The notes: generated by a model not told the origin, from the sequence alone. Shown: positions 25,401 through 34,268, counted from the stretch's first letter. The stretch: DNA of 64,000 nt from an uncultured Bacillota bacterium (GCA_947426945.1 CANEFX010000008.1:1-64000), one strand, 5' to 3'. A program made the numbers and translations.

Positions 25401-28400
25401 GTGGGCGTCAAAGTCCCGCTGGGGACACAGGACAGGCTCAAGATAGAACAATAGTTCCCCCTCCAGCCGCTCTCTGCCCCTCCAACTCAGCTCAGCCTGG
25501 TGAAGCTGGCCCTTTTCCCGCCGGGAAACGGACAGCCCAATCCGAGCGGACAGCTCTCCCCTTTTAAAGTACCAGGCCGCGCCGGAAGCATTAAACTCCC
25601 AGCGGTACTTGCCCTCCTGGTACAGAGGAGCGGGGGTCAGTCCCATCAGCCCAACCGGGCTGTTGAAGAAGGCGGACACCCCAGCGGGGGCATAGTACTC
25701 CCCCAGCCGGGCCAAGGCGATAGCGGTTTCCCCCGCTTTGGACATGGTCAGGCCGTTGTCGCAGGCCAATATGCTCCAGCTGCCATTAGACAGCAGGTGG
25801 CATTGGGGAAACTTCCGTCCAAACTCCTCCCCTTCCCGGATCAGGGCCGGGCCTGCGGCAGGCCTCAGTCTGGTGGGAAAGTCCCGCTCCTCCTGCCTCA
25901 TAATGGGCGCACCCACAGGCACCCTCTCCTGAAGCAGCTCCCGGTATGCGGACATGTCACAGTCCTTCATAAACCGCTTCTGCATCACGCCGTCCCGCAG
26001 GACGTTATCAATGGCCACCAGACTCATCCCCAGGTGGTGGGACATGTAGGAGCGGACCACCTCGTGATCCTCGCTCCCGGTCAAACGGGTCGGCGTGTAG
26101 TCCACTGCCTCATACAGCCCGTAGCGGCCCTCCAGTCCCATGTCCCGCAGGCGGCGGAGATTGCGCAGGGCACTTCGGGGAGCAAGCAGAAGGGCCAGAA
26201 AGGAGGCATACGGGGCCACTACCAGTTCGGCGTCCAGCCCCCGCTTCAGCCCCAAGGCCTGGACCCCGTGAGCCTTGTACTGGTAGCTGAACCCTGGATC
26301 GAAGGCATAAAATCCTGACTCAGAAACGCCCCAGGGCCTCCTCGTCTTGTCTCCCCGGCGCTTCTGGGCGTAGATACAGAAGGCCAGCGTTTCGTACAGG
26401 AAGGAGTTGGGTTCGCTGGGCAGCAGAAGGTTTGGCATGAAATACTCAAACATGGTGCCTGTCCAGGAGGCCATGCCACAGTAATCGTTATCTCCCAGCA
26501 GCATCCGACCCAGCCGGCGCCAGTGTCTGGCGGGTACCTCTCCCCGGGCTACCGAGATAAAGCTTGTCTGCCGGGCCTCACTGGCCATCAGGTCGTACCA
26601 GCCGTCGGTAAGCCTGTCCCGTTCCACCTCATAGCCAATGGAGAACAGCCGCCGCTCCCGGTCGAACAGAGGAGAGCAGTCCATGGCGTCGGACAAGGCC
26701 TCGGCCCGGCGGGCCAGTACATCCTCGTTCCACTGATACAGCCCTTCCCGCAGAGCAATGAGGCACCCCCGCAGGTTACCGCTGTCCACAGTGGATACAT
26801 ACCGGGGATGGAGGGGCTTGGCTGTGGCAGTGTCATACCAGTTGTACAGATGTCCGCACCACTTGTCCAGCCCCTCCACCGCGCTCAAAATATGAGTAAT
26901 CAGCTCAACCGCCCGCTTTCGGGGGGTGAGGTCCAGGTCAGCCGCCGCCATGACGGAAAGCAAGGCCATGCCGATGTTTGTGGGGGAGGTCCGCCGGGCC
27001 AGGATGGGCCCAGGCTGTTCCTGCCAGTTGTCCGGTGGAAGGTAGTGGTCCTCCGGGCGAAGAAATTTGTCAAAATACCGCCAGATCAGAGTGGCCTGGT
27101 GAAGCAGAAAGGCCCGGTCGGCAGGTGGCAGCGCCCTGCTGCGGCTCGAAGGCCGGCTGACTGCCCAGGCCAGCACCGGAGCCAGCAGCCAAACAACGCC
27201 CATTGTCTTTCCAAACCGCAGTTGGGCGAAAATCACCACAAAAACTCCAACCGCCGCAGAAAACCAGGCCTTTTTGTAGTAGAAGGGAACGCTCCCCCCC
27301 CTCTTCTCCGTCTGGGCCGCCGTTACCCAGGCCAGCATATTTTTGTGGGAGATGGCCATCCGCCACAGAGAGGAGGAGATGGCGGTAAGGGAAATATAGG
27401 CCTGATAGGGCAGAAAGATAAGCTGCACGGCAGTCTGCAAAATAGTCCCAGCCAGTCCGGCAATGACGGTGGAGTGGTAGCGCCGCCTCTTGCCGGAGCG
27501 CCGGACGGCTAGCTCAGTCCCGGACAGCAGCAGGTTGGAGGCCGCGGCCACTACCGCCACGCCGCCCGCCCAGGCAAAGACCCTTCCGGAAAAGCACATA
27601 CCCAGCACAAGCGTCAAAAGGGTAAAAATTGGAGACAGGGACCGGCGCAAATTGTCCAAAATTTTCCATCTTGCCAGAGGCGGCAGGGGATTGGCCTCCT
27701 TCCCTCCGTGCCCGTTGGGAACATGCTTTAAAAGCCAGGGCAACAGCTGCCAATCTCCCCGAATCCACCGGTGGAGACGGGCGTAGTAGGCATAGACCTG
27801 CCAGGGACAGCCGTCGGTAAGCTCTACTTCACCCATCAGACCTGCCCGGAGGTAACTGCCCTCCAGCAAGTCGTGAGACAAAATGGCATTTTCAGGAAAT
27901 CGATCGCCCAGGCAGGCATGGAAGGCATTTACCGAGAACACCCCTTTGCCGGTGTAGGTACCCTGATCAAAGAGGTCATGGTACACATCGCTGGCAGTGG
28001 AACCGTAGGGATCCACTCCCCCCAGCCCACCAAAGATTTTAGCAAAAAAGGATTTGTTCGCCGCCTCCAGCTCCACCGCCACCCGCGGCTGAAAGAGAGC
28101 GTGTCCTGCGGTGACAATCTTCTTTTTTGGATCAATCACCGGCTGGTTCAGCGGATGAAGCATAGCTCCGACCAGTTCCCGGGCAGTGCCCACGTTCAGG
28201 CTGGTGTCTGAATCCAGCGTAACGACATACTTCACCTGTTTCAGCCAGCTCTTCTCCCCCGACTTGATCTCCAGACCGGATGGCTTCCCCTTCAACAGGC
28301 GGACCAACTCGGTGAGGGCTCCCCGCTTCCGCTCCCAGCCCATGTAGCGCTCATCCCGCTTGCTGAAAACCGGGGTACGGAAAAACAGATAGAAGCCGCC

Positions 28401-29669
28401 GCCGTATTTCTCATTGAGGGAATCCACCGCCCAGCGGGCGTTCTCCATCCAGGCGGCTCCCTCCGCCCCCATTGGAGTGCCGCTGTCAGGTAAATCAGCC
28501 AGAATACCCAGACGCAGCTCAGGCCCCGCATCCCGGTTGGCCAGCCGGTAGCGCTCCAGCAGGGCGGCCAGCTTGGAACCACTCTCCGCCCCGGTGAGAA
28601 GGGACACCACCACGCACAGGGCGCGGCCCTCCTTGGGGATACCTCCCTCCAGTTCCATCCGGGGTACAGGGCGTGGGGGCACCAGGCGTACCAGCAGAAA
28701 GTCCAATCCGTTTTTTACAATATCGGACAGAGGCAGAATTAGCAGCGCAGCGGCCAAAGGAGTCCCCGCCACCCGCCATAGGACCAGGGCGGCAATCAGG
28801 GACAATCCCAGTATTGCCAGGCCATAACTCACTCCAGAGCGGACGCGCTCCGCCCGCCCCAGGGGCTCCCGGTAGAGATACCAGCCTACATGGCGGCGCG
28901 GTCCCTCCCCTTTTCGTGCCAGATCCAAAGCTCGCTGGGCGGCCTCCCCCTCCTCCAAACGGTTTTTTTTCGCCAATTGGCAGACCCTCTGACGGTAGCG
29001 GCGGCGGGTATCCTCGTCCATACGGGAATAGTGACCGGAAGGGTCCCTCTTCAAAATCCGCTCCACCCGGCTGGCCTCCTCCAGTAAAGCGGTCCACTCT
29101 GCTCCGGACAGGGCCCGCAGGGCAGTGAAGATCTTCCCCATCGTCTCGGGCGGCACCTTATCCCCTTTGAGTGTCTCCAGGTCGTCGCACAGCCCGGCCA
29201 GCCGCTCTACCAGCCCCGCGGTCAGAACAGGCACCAACAGGGACAACTCCTGCTCTGTCAGGGGGCACACCGACTGAAAGCCCTCCAGATATAGTGCCAG
29301 CCTGTTCTGATCCAAGTCTGGTACCGCCCACAGGGCACTCCGGGCACAGCGCCGGAGGAGGGCCTCTCCATTCGCCGTTCCACGCAGAAATTTTTCTTCT
29401 TTCAAAGCCTCTCGGGCTCGTTCCCCCTCCCGGACGGCCATGTAATGGTTGTCCAGCAGCCACTCAGCCGCCCCGGGCAGGGCGGTCTGACCGGCACTCC
29501 AGGCGTTCAGCTCCTCCTTGGCTCGGCACACCTGTTTCAGGTCAGCCTTCAACACCCGGGACAGGCTGCGGCAGGAAACCCTCCCGGACCGCTTTGCTTC
29601 CCTGGCTGCATTGGCGGCGTATTGCTTCAAATGGGTATCGTCCATGGGAACATGAGGGGTGGTAGACAT
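22476..29669 (-). CDS. Cyclic beta-1,2-glucan synthase-like protein (GT84 / glycoamylase / GH94)
   Basis: This 2,397-residue protein has the layout of NdvB/Cgs enzymes. Residues 1-280 are a soluble N-terminal region; hydrophobic segments follow at about 281-330. A GT84 glycosyltransferase domain covers about 350-650, with LDSDTSLN near 485 and HRWIRGDWQLLPWL near 635, then more membrane helices to about 830. A glycoamylase-like domain (STVDSGNLRGCLIALREGL; SWTGTMFEYFMPNLLLPSEP) covers about 860-1290. Two beta-sandwich segments lead to a GH94 phosphorylase domain with GSGDWNDGMD near 2090. Such enzymes make and trim beta-1,2-linked glucan at the membrane. I start at ATG 29669, behind AAGGAGG; the upstream ATG at 29726 overlaps that site. 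The product in this organism is an inference. Confidence 0.9.
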   Translation of the reverse strand: MSTTPHVPMDDTHLKQYAANAAREAKRSGRVSCRSLSRVLKADLKQVCRAKEELNAWSAGQTALPGAAEWLLDNHYMAVREGERAREALKEEKFLRGTANGEALLRRCARSALWAVPDLDQNRLALYLEGFQSVCPLTEQELSLLVPVLTAGLVERLAGLCDDLETLKGDKVPPETMGKIFTALRALSGAEWTALLEEASRVERILKRDPSGHYSRMDEDTRRRYRQRVCQLAKKNRLEEGEAAQRALDLARKGEGPRRHVGWYLYREPLGRAERVRSGVSYGLAILGLSLIAALVLWRVAGTPLAAALLILPLSDIVKNGLDFLLVRLVPPRPVPRMELEGGIPKEGRALCVVVSLLTGAESGSKLAALLERYRLANRDAGPELRLGILADLPDSGTPMGAEGAAWMENARWAVDSLNEKYGGGFYLFFRTPVFSKRDERYMGWERKRGALTELVRLLKGKPSGLEIKSGEKSWLKQVKYVVTLDSDTSLNVGTARELVGAMLHPLNQPVIDPKKKIVTAGHALFQPRVAVELEAANKSFFAKIFGGLGGVDPYGSTASDVYHDLFDQGTYTGKGVFSVNAFHACLGDRFPENAILSHDLLEGSYLRAGLMGEVELTDGCPWQVYAYYARLHRWIRGDWQLLPWLLKHVPNGHGGKEANPLPPLARWKILDNLRRSLSPIFTLLTLVLGMCFSGRVFAWAGGVAVVAAASNLLLSGTELAVRRSGKRRRYHSTVIAGLAGTILQTAVQLIFLPYQAYISLTAISSSLWRMAISHKNMLAWVTAAQTEKRGGSVPFYYKKAWFSAAVGVFVVIFAQLRFGKTMGVVWLLAPVLAWAVSRPSSRSRALPPADRAFLLHQATLIWRYFDKFLRPEDHYLPPDNWQEQPGPILARRTSPTNIGMALLSVMAAADLDLTPRKRAVELITHILSAVEGLDKWCGHLYNWYDTATAKPLHPRYVSTVDSGNLRGCLIALREGLYQWNEDVLARRAEALSDAMDCSPLFDRERRLFSIGYEVERDRLTDGWYDLMASEARQTSFISVARGEVPARHWRRLGRMLLGDNDYCGMASWTGTMFEYFMPNLLLPSEPNSFLYETLAFCIYAQKRRGDKTRRPWGVSESGFYAFDPGFSYQYKAHGVQALGLKRGLDAELVVAPYASFLALLLAPRSALRNLRRLRDMGLEGRYGLYEAVDYTPTRLTGSEDHEVVRSYMSHHLGMSLVAIDNVLRDGVMQKRFMKDCDMSAYRELLQERVPVGAPIMRQEERDFPTRLRPAAGPALIREGEEFGRKFPQCHLLSNGSWSILACDNGLTMSKAGETAIALARLGEYYAPAGVSAFFNSPVGLMGLTPAPLYQEGKYRWEFNASGAAWYFKRGELSARIGLSVSRREKGQLHQAELSWRGRERLEGELLFYLEPVLCPQRDFDAHPAFSRLFLEGIQEGNGALFHRRPRGGEEEPYLSVAWTGEGTSASLDRSAALGRGGLRALPGRRPGPPGSGAGSDPCLMVRIPVSLAQGERKSFSLALALGDTSLAAQSGTRRILEGGDGGAASLAPVVQQLALSELEALAAFDLLSQLMEAEMRADHPPQSALWPYGISGDVPIAAGQLSGVEGVERALLWCRWHRLLSRTGFSFDLVLLLEEGGDYRRPLRSALTEEMKKLGAESVLGSKGGVHLAGSDATPAVLAWAKVVLPSLESVSRISPQAEGHDEKLSSESISPPSPVCLETDSASWEMKGDIVTIHCGDRLPPVGWSQVLCNPDFGWLTDETGAGFLWSGGNSREGKLISWDNDPLAIGGQEKIMVNLNGEDISVFADGDGLSCVVTYGSGFARWKKELPGARLTAEGFVPLDENRRILRFTLAGTSGRIIYRLEGGEEVTTALNDGQPVSLVTKERGGRPCSRFFREDFTREQEKTLLWWRDKVSALTVKTPDEVLDRYLNSWCLYQVTACRLMARSSRYQNGGAFGFRDQLQDCAALVYTWPQRVREQLILAASRQFEEGDVQHWWHPPQGAGVRTRISDDLLWLPWVMSRYCTVTGDYSLLEEEAQYLVSRSLDPEEKDRYEVPQISEKRDTLYHHGLAAVLCALGRGTGPHGLAKMGSGDWNDGMDRVRGESVWLTWFLAAVLQDFAVLCRRMDETARADDLLRQADALIQAAQKAWDGGWYRRGYYEDGTPLGSRGSSQCQIDSIAQSFALFPNGTDRKQADEAVSAAMKRLFDRESGVVRLFDPAFDSQGENDPGYIKGYPAGVRENGGQYTHASVWLAIACFRLDRPADGWAILKALLPEGHPTDIYRAEPYVIAADVSYAPGQAGRAGWTWYTGAAGWYWQAATQELLGLKMTEGKLTVEPNLPPDWPGYSAKWKLSKGALNITVKRTGSYSAALDGEPVRDGVILAELTGEHRLEVTI
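25205..25225. repeat. 21-bp GC palindrome, copy 1
   Basis: Identical to 43526-43546. In the glucan synthase it is read in a different frame, as LPGRRPG within a Gly/Pro-rich stretch. Confidence 0.6.
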
Positions 29670-29686
29670 GGGAATACCTCCTTGCA

Positions 29687-29708
29687 GGGGCAGCCTCTGC
29701 GCCGCCCC
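29687..29708 (-). promoter_or_regulatory. Leader hairpin before the glucan synthase
   Basis: GGGGCAGC (29687-29694) and GCCGCCCC (29701-29708) pair with one wobble and a 6-nt loop, directly ahead of the AAGGAGG of the glucan synthase gene. A possible promoter, TTGACG (29821-29816) and TATATT (29796-29791), has a long 19-bp spacer. Confidence 0.35.
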
Positions 29709-29831
29709 GCTCTTAAATGCTGCCACAAGGGGCGGTACTCAGGCCACTCCCTACAGTCATTCTCCTAAAGTTTCTCCCTGGATATGGCGGAATATACCAA
29801 AACAGAGCTCCTCACCGTCAAGGATTTGTAC

Positions 29832-29860
29832 TTGACAAATGGAGTAAAATGTGGTAGACT
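29832..29860 (+). promoter_or_regulatory. Promoter of the ylxM-ffh operon
   Basis: Consensus TTGACA (29832-29837) and TAGACT (29855-29860) are 17 bp apart, 55 bp before the ylxM start. Confidence 0.65.
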
Positions 29861-29863
29861 TCC

Positions 29864-29891
29864 AAATGTAAAGTTAATTAGCTTTACATTT
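29864..29891 (+). promoter_or_regulatory. Palindrome at the start of the ylxM-ffh transcript
   Basis: A perfect 10-bp inverted repeat, AAATGTAAAG (29864-29873) and CTTTACATTT (29882-29891), with an 8-nt centre, begins four bases after the predicted -10 element. It is AT-rich, so as RNA it is a weak hairpin; as DNA it has the form of a dimeric repressor operator. Confidence 0.5.
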
Positions 29892-29914
29892 TATAGTGAA
29901 GGAGGTCGTATTTT

Positions 29915-30280
29915 TTGAAAAGTCAGGCCTATCGAATGACCATGCTCTTCGATTTTTATGGCGACATACTGACAGACCGCCAGAAGGAATTTTACGACCT
30001 CTATTACAATGAAGACCTGTCCCTGGGTGAGATTGCTGAGAATTATGGCATCACCCGCCAGGGCGTCCGGGACGTGATTGTCCGGGCCGAGGCCGTCCTT
30101 ACCGAGCTGGAGGACAAAACCGGCCTTATTAAACGATTCCACACCATGCGGAACCAGCTGGAACAGGTGTACGGAGACGCGGAACGAATGGTGGAGCTGA
30201 CCGCCCGTCAGGACAGCGAGGAGTTGGAAATGCTGGCCATCCGAATTCGGGACGCTGCGGCTTCCCTGCTGAAGGAGTAA
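29915..30280 (+). CDS. ylxM: YlxM family DNA-binding protein
   Basis: YlxM is a small helix-turn-helix protein that accompanies ffh in Firmicutes and is thought to modulate signal recognition particle function. The 121-residue protein has MTMLFDFYGDILTDRQKEFY and the helix-turn-helix SLGEIAENYGITRQGVRDVI. The start is TTG at 29915, eight bases after GGAGGT; an internal ATG at 29936 lacks such a site. ffh starts 4 bp after its stop. Confidence 0.93.
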   Translation: MKSQAYRMTMLFDFYGDILTDRQKEFYDLYYNEDLSLGEIAENYGITRQGVRDVIVRAEAVLTELEDKTGLIKRFHTMRNQLEQVYGDAERMVELTARQDSEELEMLAIRIRDAAASLLKE

Positions 30281-30284
30281 GTTC

Positions 30285-31658
30285 ATGGCATTTGAAGGAC
30301 TTTCTGAAAAACTGTCCGCTGCATTTAAGAAACTGAGGGGAAAGGGCCGGCTGTCTGAGGCCGACGTAAAGGAGGCCATGCGTGAAATCCGTCTGGCTCT
30401 TTTAGAGGCCGACGTCAGCTTCAGGGTGGTCAAGCAATTTGTGTCTCAGGTCACCGAAAAAGCTGTAGGGGCCGATGTGCTGGAGGCTCTCTCCCCTGCC
30501 CAGCAGATTATCAAGATTGTCAACCAGGAACTCACCGATTTAATGGGCGGTTCGGCGGCCAAGCTGACCATCGCGGCCAAGCCTCCCACGGTGGTGATGA
30601 TGGCGGGCCTTCAGGGTGCGGGCAAGACCACCAACTGCGCAAAGCTGGCCGGCCTGATGAAAAAACAAAACGGCAAGCGTCCCCTTCTGGCCGCCTGCGA
30701 CATCTACCGTCCCGCCGCCATCCAGCAGCTGGAGGTGGTAGGCAGTCAGTTGGATATTCCCGTTTTTCAGATGGGCCAGACCAACCCGGTGGATGTCGCC
30801 AAAGCCGCCGTAGAACACGCCGTCAGGCATGGCAACGACATGGTGTTTCTGGATACCGCCGGCCGGCTCCACGTGGACGAAACTCTAATGGACGAGCTGC
30901 GCAACATCAAGGCTGCCGTGGAACCTACTGAGATACTGCTGGTAGTAGACGCCATGATCGGCCAGGACGCAGTGAATGCCGCCAAAGCCTTTGACGACGC
31001 TCTGGACATTGACGGTGTAATACTCACCAAGCTGGACGGCGACGCCCGAGGCGGTGCAGCGTTATCCATCAAGGCAGTCACCGGTAAACCTATCAAGTTT
31101 GTAGGCGTGGGAGAAAAACTGGATCAAATTGAGGTCTTTCATCCAGACCGCATGGCCAGCCGCATCCTAGGTATGGGAGATATGCTCTCCCTCATTGAGA
31201 AGGCAGAACAGTCCTTCGATCAGAAGAAGGCCTTGGAACTCCAGGAGAAGCTGCGCAAAAATAAATTCACCCTCACTGACTTTTACGACCAGATGAAGCA
31301 ATTAAAAAACCTGGGCTCTCTCACTGAAATTGCCGGGATGCTCCCCGGTGTAAAAGCCAGCGATCTGGAGGGGTCCACGATGGACGAAAAACTGCTCCAG
31401 CGGATGGAGGCCATTATTTTGTCCATGACCCCCGCTGAACGGGAGGATACCAAGCTGCTCAATTCCAGCCGAAAAAAGCGCGTTGCCGCCGGATCAGGCA
31501 CTCAGGTGGTGGACGTTAACCGGCTGCTTAAGCAGTTTGAGATGCTTCAAGCCATGACAAAACAGTTTGCCGGCGGAAAAATGCCTAAAAATCTGCGGAA
31601 AATGATGGGCAAAAAGGGTCGAGGCAGCTTCCCGGGAATGGGTGGTATGCCGTTTTAA
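30285..31658 (+). CDS. ffh: Signal recognition particle protein Ffh
   Basis: Ffh is the GTPase that binds signal sequences and 4.5S RNA and delivers ribosomes to FtsY at the membrane. The N domain (1-85), the G domain with GLQGAGKTT (108-116), DTAGRLHVDE and TKLDGDARGGAALS, and the methionine-rich M domain ending GSFPGMGGMPF are complete in 457 residues. It is co-transcribed with ylxM and probably with the ribosomal genes that follow. Confidence 0.98.
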   Translation: MAFEGLSEKLSAAFKKLRGKGRLSEADVKEAMREIRLALLEADVSFRVVKQFVSQVTEKAVGADVLEALSPAQQIIKIVNQELTDLMGGSAAKLTIAAKPPTVVMMAGLQGAGKTTNCAKLAGLMKKQNGKRPLLAACDIYRPAAIQQLEVVGSQLDIPVFQMGQTNPVDVAKAAVEHAVRHGNDMVFLDTAGRLHVDETLMDELRNIKAAVEPTEILLVVDAMIGQDAVNAAKAFDDALDIDGVILTKLDGDARGGAALSIKAVTGKPIKFVGVGEKLDQIEVFHPDRMASRILGMGDMLSLIEKAEQSFDQKKALELQEKLRKNKFTLTDFYDQMKQLKNLGSLTEIAGMLPGVKASDLEGSTMDEKLLQRMEAIILSMTPAEREDTKLLNSSRKKRVAAGSGTQVVDVNRLLKQFEMLQAMTKQFAGGKMPKNLRKMMGKKGRGSFPGMGGMPF

Positions 31659-31725
31659 TCCATTGGTTAAGCGACGTTGTGCGCTTTCCATATAAACAAA
31701 CAAATTCATTTGGAGGTGAAGATAC

Positions 31726-31965
31726 ATGGTTAAAATCAGACTGCGCCGCATGGGCGCCAAGAAGGCCCCCTTCTACCGCATCGTGGTGGCTGACTCCCGC
31801 TATCCCCGCGACGGCCGTTTCATTGAGGAGATCGGCTTTTACAATCCCACTGTCAATCCCAGCGAGCTGAAGGTAGACGCAGAACGGGCCCAGGCCTGGA
31901 TCAAGACCGGCGCTCAGCCCACCGAGACCGTCCGCGACCTGCTGAAAAAAGCCGGCGCCCTGTAA
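31726..31965 (+). CDS. rpsP: 30S ribosomal protein S16
   Basis: The 79-residue protein has the S16 start [20 protein letters not shown] and [22 protein letters not shown] precedes the ATG. The order ffh-rpsP-khpA-rimM is the usual one in Firmicutes and ties protein targeting to 30S subunit assembly. Confidence 0.98.
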   Translation: MVKIRLRRMGAKKAPFYRIVVADSRYPRDGRFIEEIGFYNPTVNPSELKVDAERAQAWIKTGAQPTETVRDLLKKAGAL

Positions 31966-31980
31966 AGCTGGAGGTCATTC

Positions 31981-32211
31981 ATGAAAGAGCTTCTCACCTA
32001 CGTGGCCCAGAACCTGGTGGAGCACCCCGAGCAGGTGTCTGTCACTGAGGTCGAGGGCGACGGAGAGACCGTCCTGGAGCTTCGGGTCGCTCCGGAGGAC
32101 ATGGGCAAGGTGATCGGCCGCCAGGGCCGGATTGCCAAAGAGATCCGCATTCTGATGCGCTCCGCTGCCCAGCGGGCCGGCAAGCGCCTCAGCGTGGAGA
32201 TCGTTGACTAA
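31981..32211 (+). CDS. khpA: KH-domain RNA-binding protein KhpA
   Basis: The 76-residue protein is almost entirely one KH domain; its GXXG loop is in MGKVIGRQGRIAKEIR. KhpA proteins bind many RNAs and, with KhpB, affect cell division and envelope growth in some Firmicutes. It starts 15 bp after rpsP, and TGGAGG overlaps the end of that gene region. Confidence 0.93.
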   Translation: MKELLTYVAQNLVEHPEQVSVTEVEGDGETVLELRVAPEDMGKVIGRQGRIAKEIRILMRSAAQRAGKRLSVEIVD

Positions 32212-32213
32212 AG

Positions 32214-32243
32214 CAATAGCGCAGGGATTCCCCTGCGCTATTG
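32214..32243 (+). other. Strong intra-operon hairpin between khpA and rimM
   Basis: CAATAGCGCAGGG and CCCTGCGCTATTG form a perfect 13-bp stem with a 4-nt loop, 2 bp after the khpA stop. No run of T follows, so it is more likely an RNA stability or processing element than an efficient terminator. Confidence 0.6.
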
Positions 32244-32296
32244 TGCTATTCGGAGCGGCACATGGTCCGCCCCTTTTAAAACGGAGGAAAACCCCA

Positions 32297-32794
32297 ATGC
32301 TGCAACAATATCTTGAAGTCGGCAAGGTCACTAATATCCACGGCTTGATGGGTGAAGTAAAAGTTCAGCCCTGGGCCGACTCGCCCGAGTTTCTGTGTCA
32401 GTTCAAGACCCTGTATGTGGACGAAACCCACTGGCCCATCAGGGTAGAGCGGGCTCGGGTCCACAAGAATATGGTCATTATGAAGTTTGAGGGTCCCACT
32501 GACGTACCCAGCGCCATGTCCCTCCGGGGAGCCATTCTCTACATCGACCGGGCGGATGCCAAGTTGCCTGAGGGGGCTTTTTTCCTCGCCGATATCTACG
32601 GCCTGGAGGTCCGGGACACCGCCACTGGCGAGGTACTGGGTAAAATCGAAGATGTGCTTACCCTGCCCGCCAACAACGTCTATGTGGTCCGGGGGGGCCA
32701 GCGGGAACTGATGATTCCCGCCGTCTCCCAATTTGTCACAGAGACCAATATTGAGGGCGGCTTTGTCCGGGTCAACATGATAGAGGGCCTGTGA
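32297..32794 (+). CDS. rimM: Ribosome maturation factor RimM
   Basis: RimM helps mature the head of the 30S subunit and binds ribosomal protein S19. The 165-residue protein has VGKVTNIHGLMGEVKVQPW at its start and the PRC-barrel segment FLADIYGLEVRD near 95 with MIPAVSQFV near 140. I start at ATG 32297, nine bases after GGAGG; the frame is open further upstream through the hairpin but lacks a suitable start. No trmD follows; the operon ends here. Confidence 0.96.
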   Translation: MLQQYLEVGKVTNIHGLMGEVKVQPWADSPEFLCQFKTLYVDETHWPIRVERARVHKNMVIMKFEGPTDVPSAMSLRGAILYIDRADAKLPEGAFFLADIYGLEVRDTATGEVLGKIEDVLTLPANNVYVVRGGQRELMIPAVSQFVTETNIEGGFVRVNMIEGL

Positions 32795-32834
32795 CATACC
32801 CGCAGACACTTCCCAGTAAGAAGGAAAAGGCAGA

Positions 32835-32858
32835 AAGGCCGCCCTGAGGGGCGGCCTT
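32835..32858. terminator. Two-way terminator between rimM and the ABC importer
   Basis: AAGGCCGCCC/GGGCGGCCTT is a perfect 10-bp stem with loop TGAG, between two convergent genes. The minus strand continues TTCTGCCTTTTCC; the plus strand has only a weak T run (GATCTTTACA). Confidence 0.7.
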
Positions 32859-32863
32859 GATCT

Positions 32864-33586
32864 TTACAGAACCTTGGACAGAAACAGCTGGGTCCTGGGG
32901 TGCTGGGGATGATCGAAGAAGGCGCGGGGCTCGTTCTGTTCCAGAATGTGGCCGCCGTCCATAAAAAGGACCCGGCTGCCCACTTCCCGGGCAAAGCCCA
33001 TCTCGTGGGTGACCACCACCATGGTCATGCCCTCCTGGGCCAACTCCTTCATCACGTCCAGCACCTCGCCCACCATCTCAGGGTCCAGGGCGGAGGTAGG
33101 CTCGTCAAAGAGCATGACTTTGGGCTTCATAGCCAAGGCCCGGACAATGGCTATGCGCTGCTTCTGCCCGCCGGAGAGCTGGGCAGGATAGGCCTCCGCC
33201 TTATCGGACAGGTCCACCCGCTGGAGCAACTGGGCAGCCACCTCGTCGGCCTCGTCCTGCTTCATCAGACCAGTGCGCACCGGGGCCAGGGTGATATTCT
33301 TACGGATCGTCATATTGGGAAACAGGTTGAAGTGCTGAAACACCATGCCCATCTGCTGGCGGACCTGGTCGATCTTCACCTTGGGGTCGGTGATGACGGT
33401 GCCCTCAAAGGTGATGGTCCCCTTGGTGGGGGTCTCCAGCAGGTTGAGGCAGCGCAGGAAGGTGGACTTGCCCGACCCGGAGGGGCCAATGACCACTACC
33501 TTCTCCCCCGGGCTGATATGCTCGGAGATATCGTCCAGCACCAGATGGTCCCCAAAGGACTTGGACAGGTTTTTAACGTCGATCAC
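32864..33586 (-). CDS. Polar amino-acid ABC transporter, ATP-binding protein
   Basis: The 240-residue ATPase has Walker [10 protein letters not shown] (34-42), the signature LSGGQKQR near 134 and Walker [15 protein letters not shown], of the GlnQ/HisP type that powers amino-acid uptake. I use the GTG at 33586, about ten bases after GGGAGG; it overlaps the permease end by 14 bp. A longer frame to 33640 would lie inside the permease and adds no family sequence. Confidence 0.94.
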   Translation of the reverse strand: MIDVKNLSKSFGDHLVLDDISEHISPGEKVVVIGPSGSGKSTFLRCLNLLETPTKGTITFEGTVITDPKVKIDQVRQQMGMVFQHFNLFPNMTIRKNITLAPVRTGLMKQDEADEVAAQLLQRVDLSDKAEAYPAQLSGGQKQRIAIVRALAMKPKVMLFDEPTSALDPEMVGEVLDVMKELAQEGMTMVVVTHEMGFAREVGSRVLFMDGGHILEQNEPRAFFDHPQHPRTQLFLSKVL

Positions 33587-34268
33587 TTTGACGCAGCCTC
33601 CCCTCGATGATCTTGATGACAAAGGTGAGAAGATAGACAATGGCCAGATAGAACAGGGCGGCCGCCGTCATGGGGGCCAGATAGTTGGCCAGATTCTGCC
33701 CGCTGCCCAGGTTTTTGGCGGCGGCGGTCAGGTCATACATGCCGATCATGCTGACGATGGAGGTCTCCTTGATCAGGGCGATCAGCTCGTTGCCGATGGA
33801 GGGGATCACGTTTTTGATGGCCTGGGGGATGACGATGTACCAGAGGGTCGTCCCGGCGGACAGGCCCAGGGACCGCCCCGCCTCGGTCTGTCCGACGTCC
33901 ACCGACAGGATGCCGCCCCGGATATTCTCCGACACGTAGGCCCCCGAGTTGATCCCGAAGGCGATGATGGCGGTGACCACCAGGGGGAACCCCCGGATGG
34001 CAAAGACCACAAAGGCCATAATGAACAGCTGCAGGGCCATAGGAGTGCCCCGGATCACGGTGACATAGACCGCGCAGATCAGCTTGGGTATCTTCACCAG
34101 CGGATTTTTCGAGCTGGCCAGCCCCACCAGCGCCACAATGGTCCCCAGCACCAGACCCAGCGCCGCCGCCCCCACCGAGATGGCCAGGGTCATGCGCAGG
34201 CCGGTGAGCATACTGTCCAGATACTTGGCGTTGGAGAAGATCAGGGTAAATTTTTCAACAAAAGTCAT
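33573..34268 (-). CDS. Polar amino-acid ABC transporter, permease
   Basis: The 231-residue HisM/GlnP-type permease has about five membrane helices and the cytoplasmic coupling loop [20 protein letters not shown], where the ATPase docks. [16 protein letters not shown] is the usual RGTP block. A single permease gene implies a homodimer. It lies downstream of the binding-protein gene, separated by a strong hairpin. Confidence 0.94.
   Translation of the reverse strand: MTFVEKFTLIFSNAKYLDSMLTGLRMTLAISVGAAALGLVLGTIVALVGLASSKNPLVKIPKLICAVYVTVIRGTPMALQLFIMAFVVFAIRGFPLVVTAIIAFGINSGAYVSENIRGGILSVDVGQTEAGRSLGLSAGTTLWYIVIPQAIKNVIPSIGNELIALIKETSIVSMIGMYDLTAAAKNLGSGQNLANYLAPMTAAALFYLAIVYLLTFVIKIIEGRLRQSDRR

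Noticed and set aside
32204-32296. N-terminal extension of RimM through the hairpin
   Set aside because: GGAGG lies before ATG 32297 and family alignment starts there.
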